Assembly (NCBI RefSeq): GCF_032163505.1
Contig: NZ_CP134147.1
Coordinates: 1,206,501-1,270,500, forward strand
Source: Streptococcus parasanguinis
GTDB taxonomy: Bacteria; Bacillota; Bacilli; Lactobacillales; Streptococcaceae
Length of the DNA stretch: 64,000 bases
Direction of reading: 5' to 3'
Shown here: in pieces, positions 10,795-19,691 of the stretch
Layout of the letters: each line of letters opens with the position of its first letter
How positions within the stretch are numbered: position 1 is the first letter of the stretch
The notes under the pieces: model-generated
Told to the model about the DNA's origin: nothing
The model's database searches: none
Seen by the model: only the letters and a program-made list of their open reading frames with translations
Made by a program: the position numbers and the translations under genes

Positions 10795-11541
10795 TTAAAT
10801 GATTTTCGTATACAAGGCGTATTTGTCTTTGATTTTCTTTGGAATACTATCATCGGTAATAATGGCATTTAGATCTTCCACACGATAGAAACTGTAGAAG
10901 GAATAACTATCAAACTTGCTGTTATCAGCTACCACATATTTCTCTATCGCATTGTTCAGAATAATGGCATTGCCATTTCCTTCTTCTTCATTAGCAGTAG
11001 ATACACTATGGCCATCGATTCCATTCACCCCGATGAAGGCCTTAGAAACCTTGATTTCTTTCAAAAGTTTATTGGCAAATTGACCGACAAAGGTTTGTGT
11101 CTTTACCCTGTAGCGACCACCAACTAAGATCAAGTCATAATTCGGGAAATCCTTGAGCTTCTCAAAAATGGGGAGGGAATTGGTGACGATGCTAATTTCT
11201 TTCCCTTCCAAATAATCTCCGATAAAGTCTGTTGTTGTACCAGAGCCAATAAAGACGGTATCCCCATTTTCGATCAAGTCTGCACATTTTTTGGCAATGC
11301 TTCGTTTCTCATCAATATTGATCAGATTTTTTTCACTGTGAGAAGCTTCTAATAAGCTATCTTTGACTTTTTTGTGGGCCCCACCATGTACACGAACTAA
11401 AAGACCTTGTTTTTCAAGATCAATCAGATCTCGACGAATGGTCATATCTGTCACCCCAAAAAGTTCCTTGAGCTCTTTGACCGATACCACACTTTTTCGA
11501 TCCAGTTCCTGAAGAATTTCAACATGTCTGCTATCTTTCAT
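10795..11541 (-). CDS. lacR: Lactose phosphotransferase system repressor (DeoR family)
   Basis: The 248-aa protein has an N-terminal DeoR helix-turn-helix (about residues 5-55, with MTIRRDLIDLEKQGLLVRVHG) and a C-terminal sugar-phosphate sensor domain with VFIGSGTTTDFIGDYL. In streptococci LacR represses the lac genes and is released by tagatose 6-phosphate or galactose 6-phosphate. It is encoded upstream of the PTS genes, in the same direction, with its own terminator. Its likely targets are the promoters at about 10.65 kb and 8.1 kb. Confidence 0.93.
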   Translation of the reverse strand: MKDSRHVEILQELDRKSVVSVKELKELFGVTDMTIRRDLIDLEKQGLLVRVHGGAHKKVKDSLLEASHSEKNLINIDEKRSIAKKCADLIENGDTVFIGSGTTTDFIGDYLEGKEISIVTNSLPIFEKLKDFPNYDLILVGGRYRVKTQTFVGQFANKLLKEIKVSKAFIGVNGIDGHSVSTANEEEGNGNAIILNNAIEKYVVADNSKFDSYSFYSFYRVEDLNAIITDDSIPKKIKDKYALYTKII

Positions 11542-11574
11542 GGTACTACTTCCATTCCTACTATATTTGTCTCT

Positions 11575-11603
11575 ATTATACTACATTTTTCAAAAAACAC
11601 AAA
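11575..11603 (-). promoter_or_regulatory. Probable lacR promoter
   Basis: A perfect TATAAT (11575-11580) on the minus strand has a weak -35 box TTTGTG (11598-11603) at 17 bp. A TTTACTCTTG/AATGTTTGAA stretch further upstream could be an autoregulatory site, but this is not firm. Confidence 0.5.
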
Positions 11604-11652
11604 TTCAAACATTATATTAACAAGAGTAAACATGATATTTTTAAATAAATAA

Positions 11653-11687
11653 AAGAAAAAAAGCCTTCCGTTAATCCGGAAAGCTTT
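11653..11687 (-). terminator. Second terminator after rpmA
   Basis: An 11-bp stem with one mismatch (11660-11670 with 11677-11687) is followed by seven T on the minus strand. It lies about 70 bp past rpmA and backs up the first terminator. Confidence 0.85.
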
Positions 11688-11730
11688 GATTTATGCTATT
11701 TCTAGCTTCCTCACCTTTGGATCAAGGCTC

Positions 11731-11758
11731 GGGATAAAAAGGTTCACTGAACCTTTTT
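11731..11758 (-). terminator. First terminator after rpmA, overlapping the stop codon
   Basis: A 10-bp perfect stem (11736-11745 with 11749-11758) overlaps the rpmA stop codon and ends in five T. The 3-nt loop is very small. Confidence 0.75.
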
Positions 11759-12050
11759 ATTTTGCGATTGGGTAAACAGAAACTTGTTTTTTATCGCGAC
11801 CTTTACGTTCGAAGCGTACTACGCCTTCAACTTTTGCGAACAAAGTATCGTCTCCACCACGTCCAACGTTCACACCTGGGTAGATGTGAGTACCGCGTTG
11901 ACGGTAAAGGATAGATCCACCTGTTACAGTTTGTCCATCAGCTGCTTTAGCTCCAAGACGTTTTGCTTGTGAATCACGTCCGTTTGATGTAGAACCTCCA
12001 CCTTTTTTGTGGGCGAAAAGTTGCAAGTTAGCAAGATTCAATTTCAACAT
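11757..12050 (-). CDS. rpmA: 50S ribosomal protein L27 with Prp-cleaved N-terminal extension
   Basis: The 97-aa protein contains the L27 core ([20 protein letters not shown]). Before it lies the Firmicute-type extension [13 protein letters not shown], which the protease Prp removes after LQLF so that the new N-terminus can reach the peptidyl transferase centre. The prp gene is next door, 17 bp upstream, as in other Firmicutes. Confidence 0.98.
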   Translation of the reverse strand: MLKLNLANLQLFAHKKGGGSTSNGRDSQAKRLGAKAADGQTVTGGSILYRQRGTHIYPGVNVGRGGDDTLFAKVEGVVRFERKGRDKKQVSVYPIAK

Positions 12051-12067
12051 AATTGTTTTCCTCCATG

Positions 12068-12412
12068 TTAGTTTTCTGTGATAACTCTTGTTTGGACGAA
12101 CTCTGAAGAGTTCTCCGATAAGTTTGCCATCCCTAAGAAAAATGATTCAAAGAATAGTTGGGTCATTTCTCTTTGATGTGGTGGAATATCTGTCGGGATT
12201 GTGACCCGAAGGAAGCCACCTTCTTCTTCGTTTAATTCTAGATCCGGTTCGTAGCCTGCAAACTTCTCAACAGAGTTGACAAAGTTAATGGCTAGAGTCG
12301 AAACCGATGCACACACGACATCAAAGCCGTATTCACCGCTTCCAGCGTGCCCAGTGATTTCTGCACTCCTCAGCTCGCCATCTTCGGCTCGTTCAAAGAC
12401 TGCTTGTATCAT
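12068..12412 (-). CDS. prp: Ribosomal-processing cysteine protease Prp
   Basis: This 114-aa protease cleaves the L27 extension. The catalytic pair is His22 and Cys34 in [19 protein letters not shown], with the usual 11-residue spacing. It sits between rplU and rpmA, the conserved order in Firmicutes, and is spaced 15 bp from rplU and 17 bp from rpmA. Confidence 0.96.
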   Translation of the reverse strand: MIQAVFERAEDGELRSAEITGHAGSGEYGFDVVCASVSTLAINFVNSVEKFAGYEPDLELNEEEGGFLRVTIPTDIPPHQREMTQLFFESFFLGMANLSENSSEFVQTRVITEN

Positions 12413-12427
12413 GTGTTCTCCTAAAAA

Positions 12428-12742
12428 TTAAGCGTTGATAGCGTTGATGACAACTTTAGTGTAAGGTTGACGGTGACCTTGTTTACGGTGGCTACCTTTT
12501 TTAGGTTTGTACTTGTAAGTAACAACTTTCTTTTGTTTTCCTTGTTTTTCAACAGTTCCAACAACAGTAGCTCCTGAAACAAGTGGAGTTCCGACAACAG
12601 TGTTTTCACCACCAACAAGAACAACTTCGTTAAATGTAACTTCTTGACCAGCTTCAACGTTCAATTTTTCAACGTAGACTGCTTGACCAACTTCAACTTT
12701 AACTTGTTTTCCGCCAGTTTTAATGATTGCGTATGTGCTCAT
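12428..12742 (-). CDS. rplU: 50S ribosomal protein L21
   Basis: The 104-aa protein starts [13 protein letters not shown] and ends with the [17 protein letters not shown] motif of bacterial L21, which binds 23S rRNA. The start at 12742 follows GGAGG and gives the family length; a 28-residue extension in the open frame is leader RNA, not protein. It is the first gene of rplU-prp-rpmA. Confidence 0.98.
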   Translation of the reverse strand: MSTYAIIKTGGKQVKVEVGQAVYVEKLNVEAGQEVTFNEVVLVGGENTVVGTPLVSGATVVGTVEKQGKQKKVVTYKYKPKKGSHRKQGHRQPYTKVVINAINA

Positions 12743-12754
12743 TATGCACCTCCT

Positions 12755-12912
12755 ATGTATTTTTGGGTTTCCCCGTATTTTTGTGAAGACTCGCCTAGCA
12801 TCGTGGGACGAACCACTTACTCTCATGGAAATGAGCGACGATGTTCGAGCGGTTGCACAGGCATGTGCATAGTCAACTCTCTTAGTATATCACTTCTATC
12901 AGACAAAGACAA
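12755..12912 (-). ncRNA. L21 leader RNA and rplU promoter
   Basis: A promoter with TTGTCT (12907-12912), a 17-bp spacer and TATACT (12884-12889) starts a leader of about 130 nt on the minus strand. It contains a short hairpin (TGCACATGCCTGTGCA), the TGCAACC segment and a longer paired region, as expected for the Firmicute L21 leader that gives autogenous control by L21. I recognised it by position and motif, not by a covariance search. Confidence 0.7.
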
Positions 12913-13001
12913 GTATTTTTGCGCTTTGAAAGCGAATTTTCTTTGAAAAATCTATTTTTTGTATCTTGTAGTTTAAGATCGCATTCAAAACCGGCTTTCA
13001 T

Positions 13002-13544
13002 CTACTTATCCTTAAATTTAAAGTCATTGAAACTCATTTTTGCTTTTGAAGAATCGTTCATGCTCTTCATTTTTTCTTCTTGTTCCTTGGTGATTTTGAT
13101 AGGAATGGCTGCAGCCGTATTGGGTTTCAATACACCAGATTCGCTCACTTCATAGTCAACTGTGACATCTTTGAATAGTGGCTCCCCATCATATTCCAAA
13201 TTCAGAACAAAGGATCCATCACGATCGATGGTTGTGGTGGTACGATTCACGATAAAGAACAAGGCGAAGCGATTTTCCTCATTTCCAAAGGTATAGCCTG
13301 GGAAAAAGACAAATAATTTTCCAGGTTCTCCAAGCGTTGGATGTTCCTTGATAAATTTCTCAGATGCTTCCAAGACTTCGTTGTCCTGATCTTTGTACTG
13401 GTCGGCTCTGACAAATGTGAGCGGTTCTTTTTTACTACTGGTTGACTGGCTGGTCTTTTCTTCTTTTTTCGGGCCAGTAAATGATACTTTGACACAGCCT
13501 GTCAACAGAAGCAAACTTGTCATTAATACGATAATTTTTTTCAT
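13002..13544 (-). CDS. Putative lipoprotein of unknown function
   Basis: The 180-aa product begins MKKIIVLMTSLLLLTGCVKV, a lipoprotein signal with lipobox LLTGC, so it should be anchored on the outer face of the membrane. A Ser/Thr/Lys-rich linker follows, then a domain of about 130 residues with probable beta strands (TTTIDRDGSFVLNLEYDG) and a charged tail. It looks like the telokin-like or DUF5067-type extracellular domains found in streptococcal lipoproteins, but I cannot assign it. The start follows AAAGGAG. It stands alone between thiI and the L21 region. Confidence 0.8.
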   Translation of the reverse strand: MKKIIVLMTSLLLLTGCVKVSFTGPKKEEKTSQSTSSKKEPLTFVRADQYKDQDNEVLEASEKFIKEHPTLGEPGKLFVFFPGYTFGNEENRFALFFIVNRTTTTIDRDGSFVLNLEYDGEPLFKDVTVDYEVSESGVLKPNTAAAIPIKITKEQEEKMKSMNDSSKAKMSFNDFKFKDK

Positions 13545-13596
13545 CTTGTCTCCTTTAAGTTGGTTAGAAAAAGAGGCTGGATACGCCCAGTCTCTC

Positions 13597-14817
13597 CTAT
13601 AGCAAATCCTCAATCAGGTCATCAACCTCGTCTTTTTCTACTTTTGGTGTGATCTCTGTTACGATGATGCCTGCTACCGCACGCTCAACCAAATCTTCCA
13701 CATCCATCCGTTGCTCATACTGCTCCGCATTTTTGAGTTTTGGATTCGTCTTTGGACGGTCTGGCGCAAAGATGGTACAACAGTCTTCGAATGGCTGGAT
13801 AGAAATTTCAAAGGTATCAATGGCTTGGGCAATATCGATGATTTCCAATTTGTCCATGGTCACTACCGGACGAATAACCGGCGTATTAGTCACTGCATTG
13901 ATGGCCTGCATACTCTCTAAGGTTTGGCTAGCCACTTGTCCCAAGCTTTCACCATTGATAATCACCAAACCACCGCGAACCTCGCGAATGCGGTCTGTAA
14001 TGCGCATCATAAAGCGACGAGTCAGGGTCATTAGGTAAGCTTCTGGCGCTTTAGCCTTGATTTCCTCTTGGATCTCTGTGAAGGGAACCTCGATAAATTG
14101 GATATTGCCGCCAAACTTAGTCAACTTCCGTGTTAAATCATGGGCTTTTTTAAGAGCTCCTGGGCTGGTATAAGGTGGGCTAGCAAAGTGGACCGCCTCG
14201 ATATCCACTCCACGCTTCAAGGCTAGGTAACCAGCTACTGGAGAGTCGATCCCACCAGAAAGCATGAGCATGCCCTTGCCAGATGTACCAACAGGAAGGC
14301 CACCAGCTCCCTTAATGGTTTCATAAGAAATATAGGCTGCTTCTTCTCGAATTTCAACTTGCAAGTTGATATCTGGTTTTTTCATCTGAGCTTGGATGGT
14401 TGGGATCGCTTCAAAGACCGCACCTCCCAAGGTTTGGTTGAGCTCGCGACTATCGAGTTCAAAGGTATGGTCACTGCGTTTACTTGAGATTTTAAAGGTC
14501 AAGCCGTCCTTGTAAATCTCCTTCATAATCTCTTGCACAGCCGCTTTTAAGGCCGGAACAGATTTTTCAATCTTGTATACGGGTGAAAAATTTTGGATTC
14601 CAAAAACCTGCTTGAGGGATTCTGCTACTGGCTCATAATCCGTCCCGTGCAGATAAGCATGCGCTCGATCACGGTCGGCTGTCACTTTGACAGCTGGATA
14701 GATAGATAAAACATCTTGGATATTATTGCGAAGTTTATTGATAAAACGCATACGGTTCTTTCCTTTAGTAGAAAGCTCTCCATAGCGAATCATAATTTCT
14801 GAATAGGTTAAGGTCAT
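13597..14817 (-). CDS. thiI: tRNA 4-thiouridine synthetase ThiI
   Basis: The 406-aa enzyme activates uridine 8 of tRNA by adenylation and inserts sulfur supplied by a cysteine desulfurase. An N-terminal ferredoxin-like region and THUMP domain (about residues 60-165) are followed by the PP-loop ATP-binding motif [14 protein letters not shown]. It ends near residue 400 without the rhodanese domain seen in E. coli ThiI, as usual in Firmicutes. It lies 18 bp downstream of the desulfurase gene, its likely sulfur donor. Confidence 0.96.
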   Translation of the reverse strand: MTLTYSEIMIRYGELSTKGKNRMRFINKLRNNIQDVLSIYPAVKVTADRDRAHAYLHGTDYEPVAESLKQVFGIQNFSPVYKIEKSVPALKAAVQEIMKEIYKDGLTFKISSKRSDHTFELDSRELNQTLGGAVFEAIPTIQAQMKKPDINLQVEIREEAAYISYETIKGAGGLPVGTSGKGMLMLSGGIDSPVAGYLALKRGVDIEAVHFASPPYTSPGALKKAHDLTRKLTKFGGNIQFIEVPFTEIQEEIKAKAPEAYLMTLTRRFMMRITDRIREVRGGLVIINGESLGQVASQTLESMQAINAVTNTPVIRPVVTMDKLEIIDIAQAIDTFEISIQPFEDCCTIFAPDRPKTNPKLKNAEQYEQRMDVEDLVERAVAGIIVTEITPKVEKDEVDDLIEDLL

Positions 14818-14835
14818 GTTGATTTCCTTCTAAAA

Positions 14836-15978
14836 TTAACGTACTTTTCGTGTTTGCTCGTAAATCAGTTTGAACTTGGTCAAGAATTGCTCGACTTGGC
14901 TCATGTCATTTTCAATATCGAGACTGAGGCGAACTGCTGTCTGTGCGATACTCTTGTCCACTCCCATGGCAATCAAGGTTCCAGCTGGCTTACCTGCTTT
15001 GGACGAACAGGCACTAGTGGTCGAGATGTAAATATCAAACTCTTCAAAGGCATGGACCACTACTTCTCCACGAACTCCCTTGATCCCGAAAGTCAAGATG
15101 TGAGGCGCAAAGTGATCCTCACCAGAAAAGATAGTGACATCTGGATAGTTGGACAATTCTTTGCGGATGACTTCTTTCATCTGCTGGGTCTTGCTGGCAA
15201 AAGCTTCTTGGTTTTCCATGGCTAAGCGTAGGGCTTTTGCTGTTGCTGCAATGCCTGCCACATTCTCAGTTGTCGAGCGCATTTCTTTTTCTTGACCACC
15301 TCCGGTTAAGAGAGGGGTGATCTTTTTGCCTTCTTTGATGTAGACAAAGCCGACTCCGCGAAGTCCATGGAATTTGTGACTAGAGAAGGTCGCAAAGTCC
15401 ACGCGCTCTGGTAGATAAACTTCTGTTGCTACCTTTGCCAAAGCTTGAACCGCATCGACATGAAAACTAATAGTTGGACGATCTTCTAGGAGAGCCGCGA
15501 TGTCATGGATGGGCTGGATGGAGCCAATCTCATTGTTGACGGCCATGACAGAAACCAAAGTCGTATCTGGACGGAGAAGACTAGCCAAGGCATCCACCTT
15601 GACAAAGCCACGCGCATCCACTGGAGCATAATCCACTTCGAATCCCTGCGTCTTTAACCAAGCAGCCGATTCCTTGATAGCGGGATGCTCGATGTCAGAG
15701 ACAATGATATGCTTGCCATAAGGAGCTTTCTCAAAGGCGACACCCTTTAGGATCCAGTTGTCCCCTTCTGTTCCACCAGACGTGAAGTAAATTTCCTCAG
15801 CTTTCTTGCCAATTAGCTCCGCAATTTGTTTCCGAGAAGCTTCCAAAATACGAGTAGCTTGACTACCTAGATTGTGCAAACTAGAAGGGTTGCCCCAGAT
15901 CCGAGTCGCTACTTCTGTATAGGTCGCAAGGGCCTCTGGATAGGGTTTGGTCGTTGCTGAATTGTCAAAATAGATCAT
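14836..15978 (-). CDS. Cysteine desulfurase (NifS/IscS-like)
   Basis: The 380-aa PLP enzyme takes sulfur from cysteine and passes it on as a persulfide. The PLP lysine is in FSSHKFHGLRG and the catalytic cysteine in STTSACSSKAGKP. Further signatures are DNSATTKPYPE near the N-terminus and SGGTEGDN. The pairing with thiI suggests it serves tRNA thiolation (the NifZ/IscS-like partner of ThiI in Firmicutes) rather than the SUF iron-sulfur system. Confidence 0.94.
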   Translation of the reverse strand: MIYFDNSATTKPYPEALATYTEVATRIWGNPSSLHNLGSQATRILEASRKQIAELIGKKAEEIYFTSGGTEGDNWILKGVAFEKAPYGKHIIVSDIEHPAIKESAAWLKTQGFEVDYAPVDARGFVKVDALASLLRPDTTLVSVMAVNNEIGSIQPIHDIAALLEDRPTISFHVDAVQALAKVATEVYLPERVDFATFSSHKFHGLRGVGFVYIKEGKKITPLLTGGGQEKEMRSTTENVAGIAATAKALRLAMENQEAFASKTQQMKEVIRKELSNYPDVTIFSGEDHFAPHILTFGIKGVRGEVVVHAFEEFDIYISTTSACSSKAGKPAGTLIAMGVDKSIAQTAVRLSLDIENDMSQVEQFLTKFKLIYEQTRKVR

Positions 15979-16098
15979 GTCCTACGCATCCATCACTTTC
16001 TTTTTACGTAACTTCTATTTTATCATTTCTAACCGCTTGGGACAAGGATTTGATAAAGAGAGATGCGGCAAAATCACTCTATAAAATTCAGTTCTTTT

Positions 16099-16127
16099 TA
16101 GACATTTTTCAGAAAATGACTTATAAT
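16099..16127 (+). promoter_or_regulatory. Promoter of the small membrane protein gene
   Basis: TAGACA (16099-16104), a 17-bp spacer and TATAAT (16122-16127) lie 44 bp ahead of the start codon. Confidence 0.7.
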
Positions 16128-16170
16128 AGGAAAGTGTTAAAAAACAATTTTTGATAGAAAGAGAATGAAC

Positions 16171-16605
16171 ATGTCACAATATTCAAGAAGTAACAAAAAC
16201 CAAAAACCTGAGGAAAAAGCAGATACAAGGCCATCTCGTGGTGAGAAAGTCAAACAAGGTTTGTCCGTATTTCAAACCGTTGTAGCTACGATTGCCAGTC
16301 TCCTAGGGATTATCGTCACTTCCTTTACCATCATGAGCCTGCTCAATAAAGATAATCAAAAGACAGAAGACAAACCCTCTAGTAGCACCAGCGTCGTCGT
16401 GGTTCATGATAAGGGATCTGACTCAAGCGCTACCAATACAGATACTAACACCAATACGCAAACCGATTCAAGCAATACAGAAACAAGTTCACAAAAAGAA
16501 ACCGATAGCTCATCTGCTACTGAATCTAGCTCGTCTGCCGCACAAGACCAAGGTTCCACAGCAACAGACAGTGGCGCAGATACAGCATCATCTAGAACCA
16601 ACTAA
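16171..16605 (+). CDS. Small membrane protein with Ser/Thr-rich tail, function unknown
   Basis: The 144-aa product has a positively charged N-terminus (MSQYSRSNKNQK), one hydrophobic segment at about residues 38-60 (TVVATIASLLGIIVTSFTI) and then a tail made almost only of Ser, Thr, Asn, Asp and Gln. It should be a single-pass protein with the low-complexity tail outside the cell or in the wall zone. Small proteins of this build are common in streptococci, but I cannot name a function. The ATG at 16171 was preferred over that at 16165 because of spacing to AAAGAGA. It is flanked by its own promoter and terminator. Confidence 0.8.
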   Translation: MSQYSRSNKNQKPEEKADTRPSRGEKVKQGLSVFQTVVATIASLLGIIVTSFTIMSLLNKDNQKTEDKPSSSTSVVVVHDKGSDSSATNTDTNTNTQTDSSNTETSSQKETDSSSATESSSSAAQDQGSTATDSGADTASSRTN

Positions 16606-16637
16606 AAAATCAGTAAGGACAACCTTACTGATTTTTT
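16604..16637. terminator. Bidirectional terminator
   Basis: A long perfect stem (16604-16618 with 16623-16637) has A-runs on one side and T-runs on the other. It can end the plus-strand gene and also transcription coming from the lipoprotein array on the minus strand. Confidence 0.9.
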
Positions 16638-16739
16638 TTTGGCTTTCGATGCCAGCTTTTTCTGATTTATATAGAAAGCATCTATCTCATTGTCGTACTC
16701 CCACTTGAGCTTTGAACGCTCTTCCTAGATTTGATCCAA

Positions 16740-17183
16740 TTACTCAAGTAATCTCCCCCCTATATCAATGTCGGATCCTATATACATCTCATCTAGATTC
16801 AATGTATTGTCCTCATTAATTGGGATATCTACTCCCCAACCCGATTCTTCAATATGATTTATACGTCCATAAACATTCATATAATATTCGGGAGTTGTAA
16901 GCCCACCATCACTCCATTGTGTCTGATCCCAATCAATCTGAACGGATTCAACTTTTGAATTTTGTGCTTTGACTAAATCAATAACCTTCTGTTCGTGTTC
17001 TTTTAGGTAGTCCAGTTGTTCTTTTTTTATGTCTCCTTCTGGTTTTTGTACGACTTTCTTTGAAGATGGGGTCGTTATCTTCTGTTCGGGTCTTTTGGTC
17101 AGGGTCATGATTTTTCCTCCAAGAAAAACCAGTCCTAGGATCGGTAACAAAATAATCAAAAATAGTTCCATTTGTCTCTTCAT
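16740..17183 (-). CDS. Array protein 8: single-TM envelope protein, C-terminal type I
   Basis: The 147-aa product has an N-terminal hydrophobic anchor (LFLIILLPILGLVFLGGKI) without a lipobox cysteine. A charged linker follows, then the shared helix KEHEQKVIDLVKAQNSKVES and the strand VQIDWDQTQW. The C-terminal part is type I (GLTTPEYYMNVYGRINHIE), shared only with the gene at 19692. The anchor is nearly identical to that of the gene at 20203. Function unknown; the domain should face outside. It is the last gene of the eight-gene array. Confidence 0.85.
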   Translation of the reverse strand: MKRQMELFLIILLPILGLVFLGGKIMTLTKRPEQKITTPSSKKVVQKPEGDIKKEQLDYLKEHEQKVIDLVKAQNSKVESVQIDWDQTQWSDGGLTTPEYYMNVYGRINHIEESGWGVDIPINEDNTLNLDEMYIGSDIDIGGRLLE

Positions 17184-17229
17184 TCAATTCTCTCCAATCT
17201 ACACACTTTTAATTGATCTATCAACTTAT

Positions 17230-17667
17230 TTATTCGAAAATTCTTCCGCCTATCCTTAAGGATTGGCCCAAATACATCATTTTTAAATTAATTTTTCCAT
17301 CTTCCACGACTACATCAACTCGCCAACTCGATTCAGGATTTTGATTAAATCCACCAAAAATGAGAATCATTTCGTCACCGCCTTGAGGTGTTCCATTCCC
17401 TGCTACTCCCCACTGAGTTTCATCCCAATATATTTGGACAGATTCGACTTTTGGATTTTGGGCTTTCACAAAATCGACGATTTCTTTTTCATGTTCTTTG
17501 AGGTAAGCGAGCTGCTTTTGTTTAATGGCTTTTTTGTCTTCTTTGATTGATGAAGAAACATTCGTTTTATCTTGCTTGGTATCTTCCTTCTGTTTCATGG
17601 TACATCCAGCTATACATAGCACCACCGCAATTGATACACCTATCATCATGATTTTTCGACTTTTCAT
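17230..17667 (-). CDS. Array protein 7: lipoprotein, C-terminal type II
   Basis: The 145-aa product has a lipoprotein signal ending VVLCIAGC, a linker rich in Lys, Asp and Ser, and the shared KEHEKEIVDFVKAQNPKVES helix. Its C-terminal half (GNGTPQGGDEMILIFGG...) is almost the same as that of the gene at 20203, which has a quite different N-terminal anchor. This indicates recombination within the array. The start at 17667 follows AGGAGG; the longer open frame is not needed. Function unknown. Confidence 0.85.
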   Translation of the reverse strand: MKSRKIMMIGVSIAVVLCIAGCTMKQKEDTKQDKTNVSSSIKEDKKAIKQKQLAYLKEHEKEIVDFVKAQNPKVESVQIYWDETQWGVAGNGTPQGGDEMILIFGGFNQNPESSWRVDVVVEDGKINLKMMYLGQSLRIGGRIFE

Positions 17668-17800
17668 AAGTCCTCCTACCATTTTGTACAGATTTTTCTT
17701 TAAAATGTCCACCTATCATTTCTGGATCTATTATGAACTCATAGCTCAAGTATTTTTGGAATTCTTTCCTCTTAATAGGTAGAATGATCTGTTGATTTTA

Positions 17801-18226
17801 TTAAGGAAAATTCGAACCAGAGATTGAATCAATTGAACTTGGATTCTCAACATTTGGTTTTGGGACAATAAAAAATGAATAACCATTGAATTCCTTATCA
17901 TTTGCCCCATAGACCTTTAAACGAATGTCAAACCCAGATTCCGTAAAAGCACCACTATCTCCTACTTTCACACTATCCCAGTCATACTTGACTCGAACAA
18001 CTTCTGGATCATTCAACTTTATGTAGTTAGTAATTTCGGACTCGTGTTTTTTTAAAAAGTCGACTTGCCTTTGAGTAACAGTTGCTGTATCTTCTTTGGT
18101 GGAGGAAGAAACATTCGTTTTTTCTTGCTTCATCTCTTCTTTAGATTTTACAGTGCAACCTGTGATGATGAGCAATGTGACACATAAAGCAAGTAAATTG
18201 AAAATCATTTTTTCTTGTCTCTTCAT
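17801..18226 (-). CDS. Array protein 6: divergent lipoprotein
   Basis: The 141-aa product has the lipobox LLIITGC and the linker motif KQEKTNVSSSTKED, close to the lipoprotein at 17230. The shared helix region reads KKHESEITNYIKLNDPEV and the strand VKYDWDSVKV. The C-terminal part (type III, GAFTESGFDIRLKVYGANDK) is unlike the other seven. A good AAGGAGG site precedes the ATG. Function unknown. Confidence 0.85.
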   Translation of the reverse strand: MKRQEKMIFNLLALCVTLLIITGCTVKSKEEMKQEKTNVSSSTKEDTATVTQRQVDFLKKHESEITNYIKLNDPEVVRVKYDWDSVKVGDSGAFTESGFDIRLKVYGANDKEFNGYSFFIVPKPNVENPSSIDSISGSNFP

Positions 18227-18260
18227 AAATCCTCCTTACAGGCTTTGAATCTTCCAGTTC

Positions 18261-18698
18261 TTACTCAATATAATTACCCTTAATACTAATATGATAGCCC
18301 ATACTGAAAGTCATCTTTTGATCAGAACCAAATACGACATCCACCCTCCATCCTGAATCTTCAAGTTGATTGACGGTACCAAAAATTTCTATGACCTCAT
18401 CTCCACCTTGTGGGGTCCCATTTCCACCATCAATCCATTGCGTTTCATCCCAATAAATCTGAACAGATTCAACCTTTGAACTCTTTGATTTCACAAAATC
18501 GACGATTTCTTGCTCATGTTCCTTGAGAAAAGAGAGCTGTTTTTGTTTAATGACTCCTCTGTCTTTCTTTGTGGTTGAAGAGGTGACAGTCTGCGCTTGT
18601 CTGCTCTTTTCACGTTCTTGCTTCACACATCCTACTAGACATCCAAGTGTTGAAATGAAAGCAAGTGCGATCATCAGATTGTTTATTTGTTTTCTCAT
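18261..18698 (-). CDS. Array protein 5: lipoprotein, variant type II
   Basis: The 145-aa product has the lipobox STLGCLVGC, the helix KEHEQEIVDFVKSKSSKVES and a C-terminal part of type II character (GGDEVIEIFGTVNQLEDSGW). No good ribosome site lies ahead of the ATG at 18698. A longer frame starts at 18761, where ATGA overlaps the stop of the upstream gene, so translation may be coupled and add 21 residues. Function unknown. Confidence 0.75.
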   Translation of the reverse strand: MRKQINNLMIALAFISTLGCLVGCVKQEREKSRQAQTVTSSTTKKDRGVIKQKQLSFLKEHEQEIVDFVKSKSSKVESVQIYWDETQWIDGGNGTPQGGDEVIEIFGTVNQLEDSGWRVDVVFGSDQKMTFSMGYHISIKGNYIE

Positions 18699-18757
18699 AA
18701 TTTTATTTCGTTTAAAAATGATTCCTCTATTGCATCTCTCATTGTCTAACGGACGGA

Positions 18758-19186
18758 TCATTTCTTTTCTACCCGATATAAACTATCAGAACCAATTGAA
18801 TCTATTTTAGGCATTTTATTTTCGTCTAACGTAAAATTCAGGCTAAAATTTGTTAGATCACTTCCATTGGCATAACCATAAACTAATAGTATTTCGTCAC
18901 CTCCCTGAGGTGTTCCATTACCTCCTACAACTGTTTTAATACTGTCCCAGTCATAAGACACCTGATGAATATTGGCATTATGTGCTTTCACATAGGCCGT
19001 CATTTCTTGCTCGTGTTCTTTCAGATAGGCGAGCTGTTTTTGTTTAATGTCTTCTTTGGTTGATGAAGAAGCGATGTGATCCATTGGTTTCGTCTGTTCT
19101 TTTGGATTTCCAACACACCCTCCAAGGCTTAAAATTCCAGCAATGGCAACAACTGTTACCATGATTTGTCTTGTTTGTAATTTCAT
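18758..19186 (-). CDS. Array protein 4: lipoprotein, variant type II
   Basis: The 142-aa product has the signal and lipobox AIAGILSLGGC. The shared helix reads KEHEQEMTAYVKAHNANIHQ and is followed by VSYDWDSIKT. The C-terminal part keeps GNGTPQGGDEILLVYG but then diverges (ANGSDLTNFSLNF). The ATG at 19186 follows AAGGA. Its stop codon overlaps a possible ATG of the next gene. Function unknown. Confidence 0.82.
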   Translation of the reverse strand: MKLQTRQIMVTVVAIAGILSLGGCVGNPKEQTKPMDHIASSSTKEDIKQKQLAYLKEHEQEMTAYVKAHNANIHQVSYDWDSIKTVVGGNGTPQGGDEILLVYGYANGSDLTNFSLNFTLDENKMPKIDSIGSDSLYRVEKK

Positions 19187-19204
19187 AGCTTTTCCTTGTC
19201 CCAA

Positions 19205-19642
19205 TTACTCAAATACTTCTCCTCCAACACCAAAAGCATTGCTTAACATCATTGTTTTTAGATCAGGCATTTCATTATGAATCTCAATTGTGACATTCCA
19301 ACCAGAATTTTCAATATGATTAAAGCCACCATACAACTCGATGATTTCGCCACCTCCTTGAGGGGTTCCGTTGCCTGCTTCGCCCCATCGAATATCACTC
19401 CAATTAACCTGAACAGATTCTATTTTAGAATTTTTTGACTTTACAAAATCAATAATTTCTTTTTCATGTTCTTTCAAATAGGCAATTTGTTTTTGCTTCG
19501 TCGCTTCTTTATCTTCCTTGGTTGTCGAAGGGGCTGCAATGGGTGCTTGTTTTGTTTGCTCTTTTGATTTTATGGTACATCCTCCTATACTTGCAAGGAG
19601 AGCTAATGTAGAGATTAATATAAATATCGTTCGTTTTTCCAT
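19205..19642 (-). CDS. Array protein 3: lipoprotein, variant type II
   Basis: The 145-aa product starts MEKRTIFILISTLALLASIGGC, a lipoprotein signal. The linker is followed by KEHEKEIIDFVKSKNSKIES and VQVNWSDIRWGEAGNG, then a type II-like C-terminus (GGGEIIELYGGFNHIENSGW). The open frame reaches 186 bp further upstream into the preceding gene, but that part has no signal character. The ribosome binding site is weak. Function unknown. Confidence 0.8.
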   Translation of the reverse strand: MEKRTIFILISTLALLASIGGCTIKSKEQTKQAPIAAPSTTKEDKEATKQKQIAYLKEHEKEIIDFVKSKNSKIESVQVNWSDIRWGEAGNGTPQGGGEIIELYGGFNHIENSGWNVTIEIHNEMPDLKTMMLSNAFGVGGEVFE

Positions 19643-19691
19643 GGGGTAACTTTCTCTAACACAGTTCATTTTCAATACGTATTGTACTTGT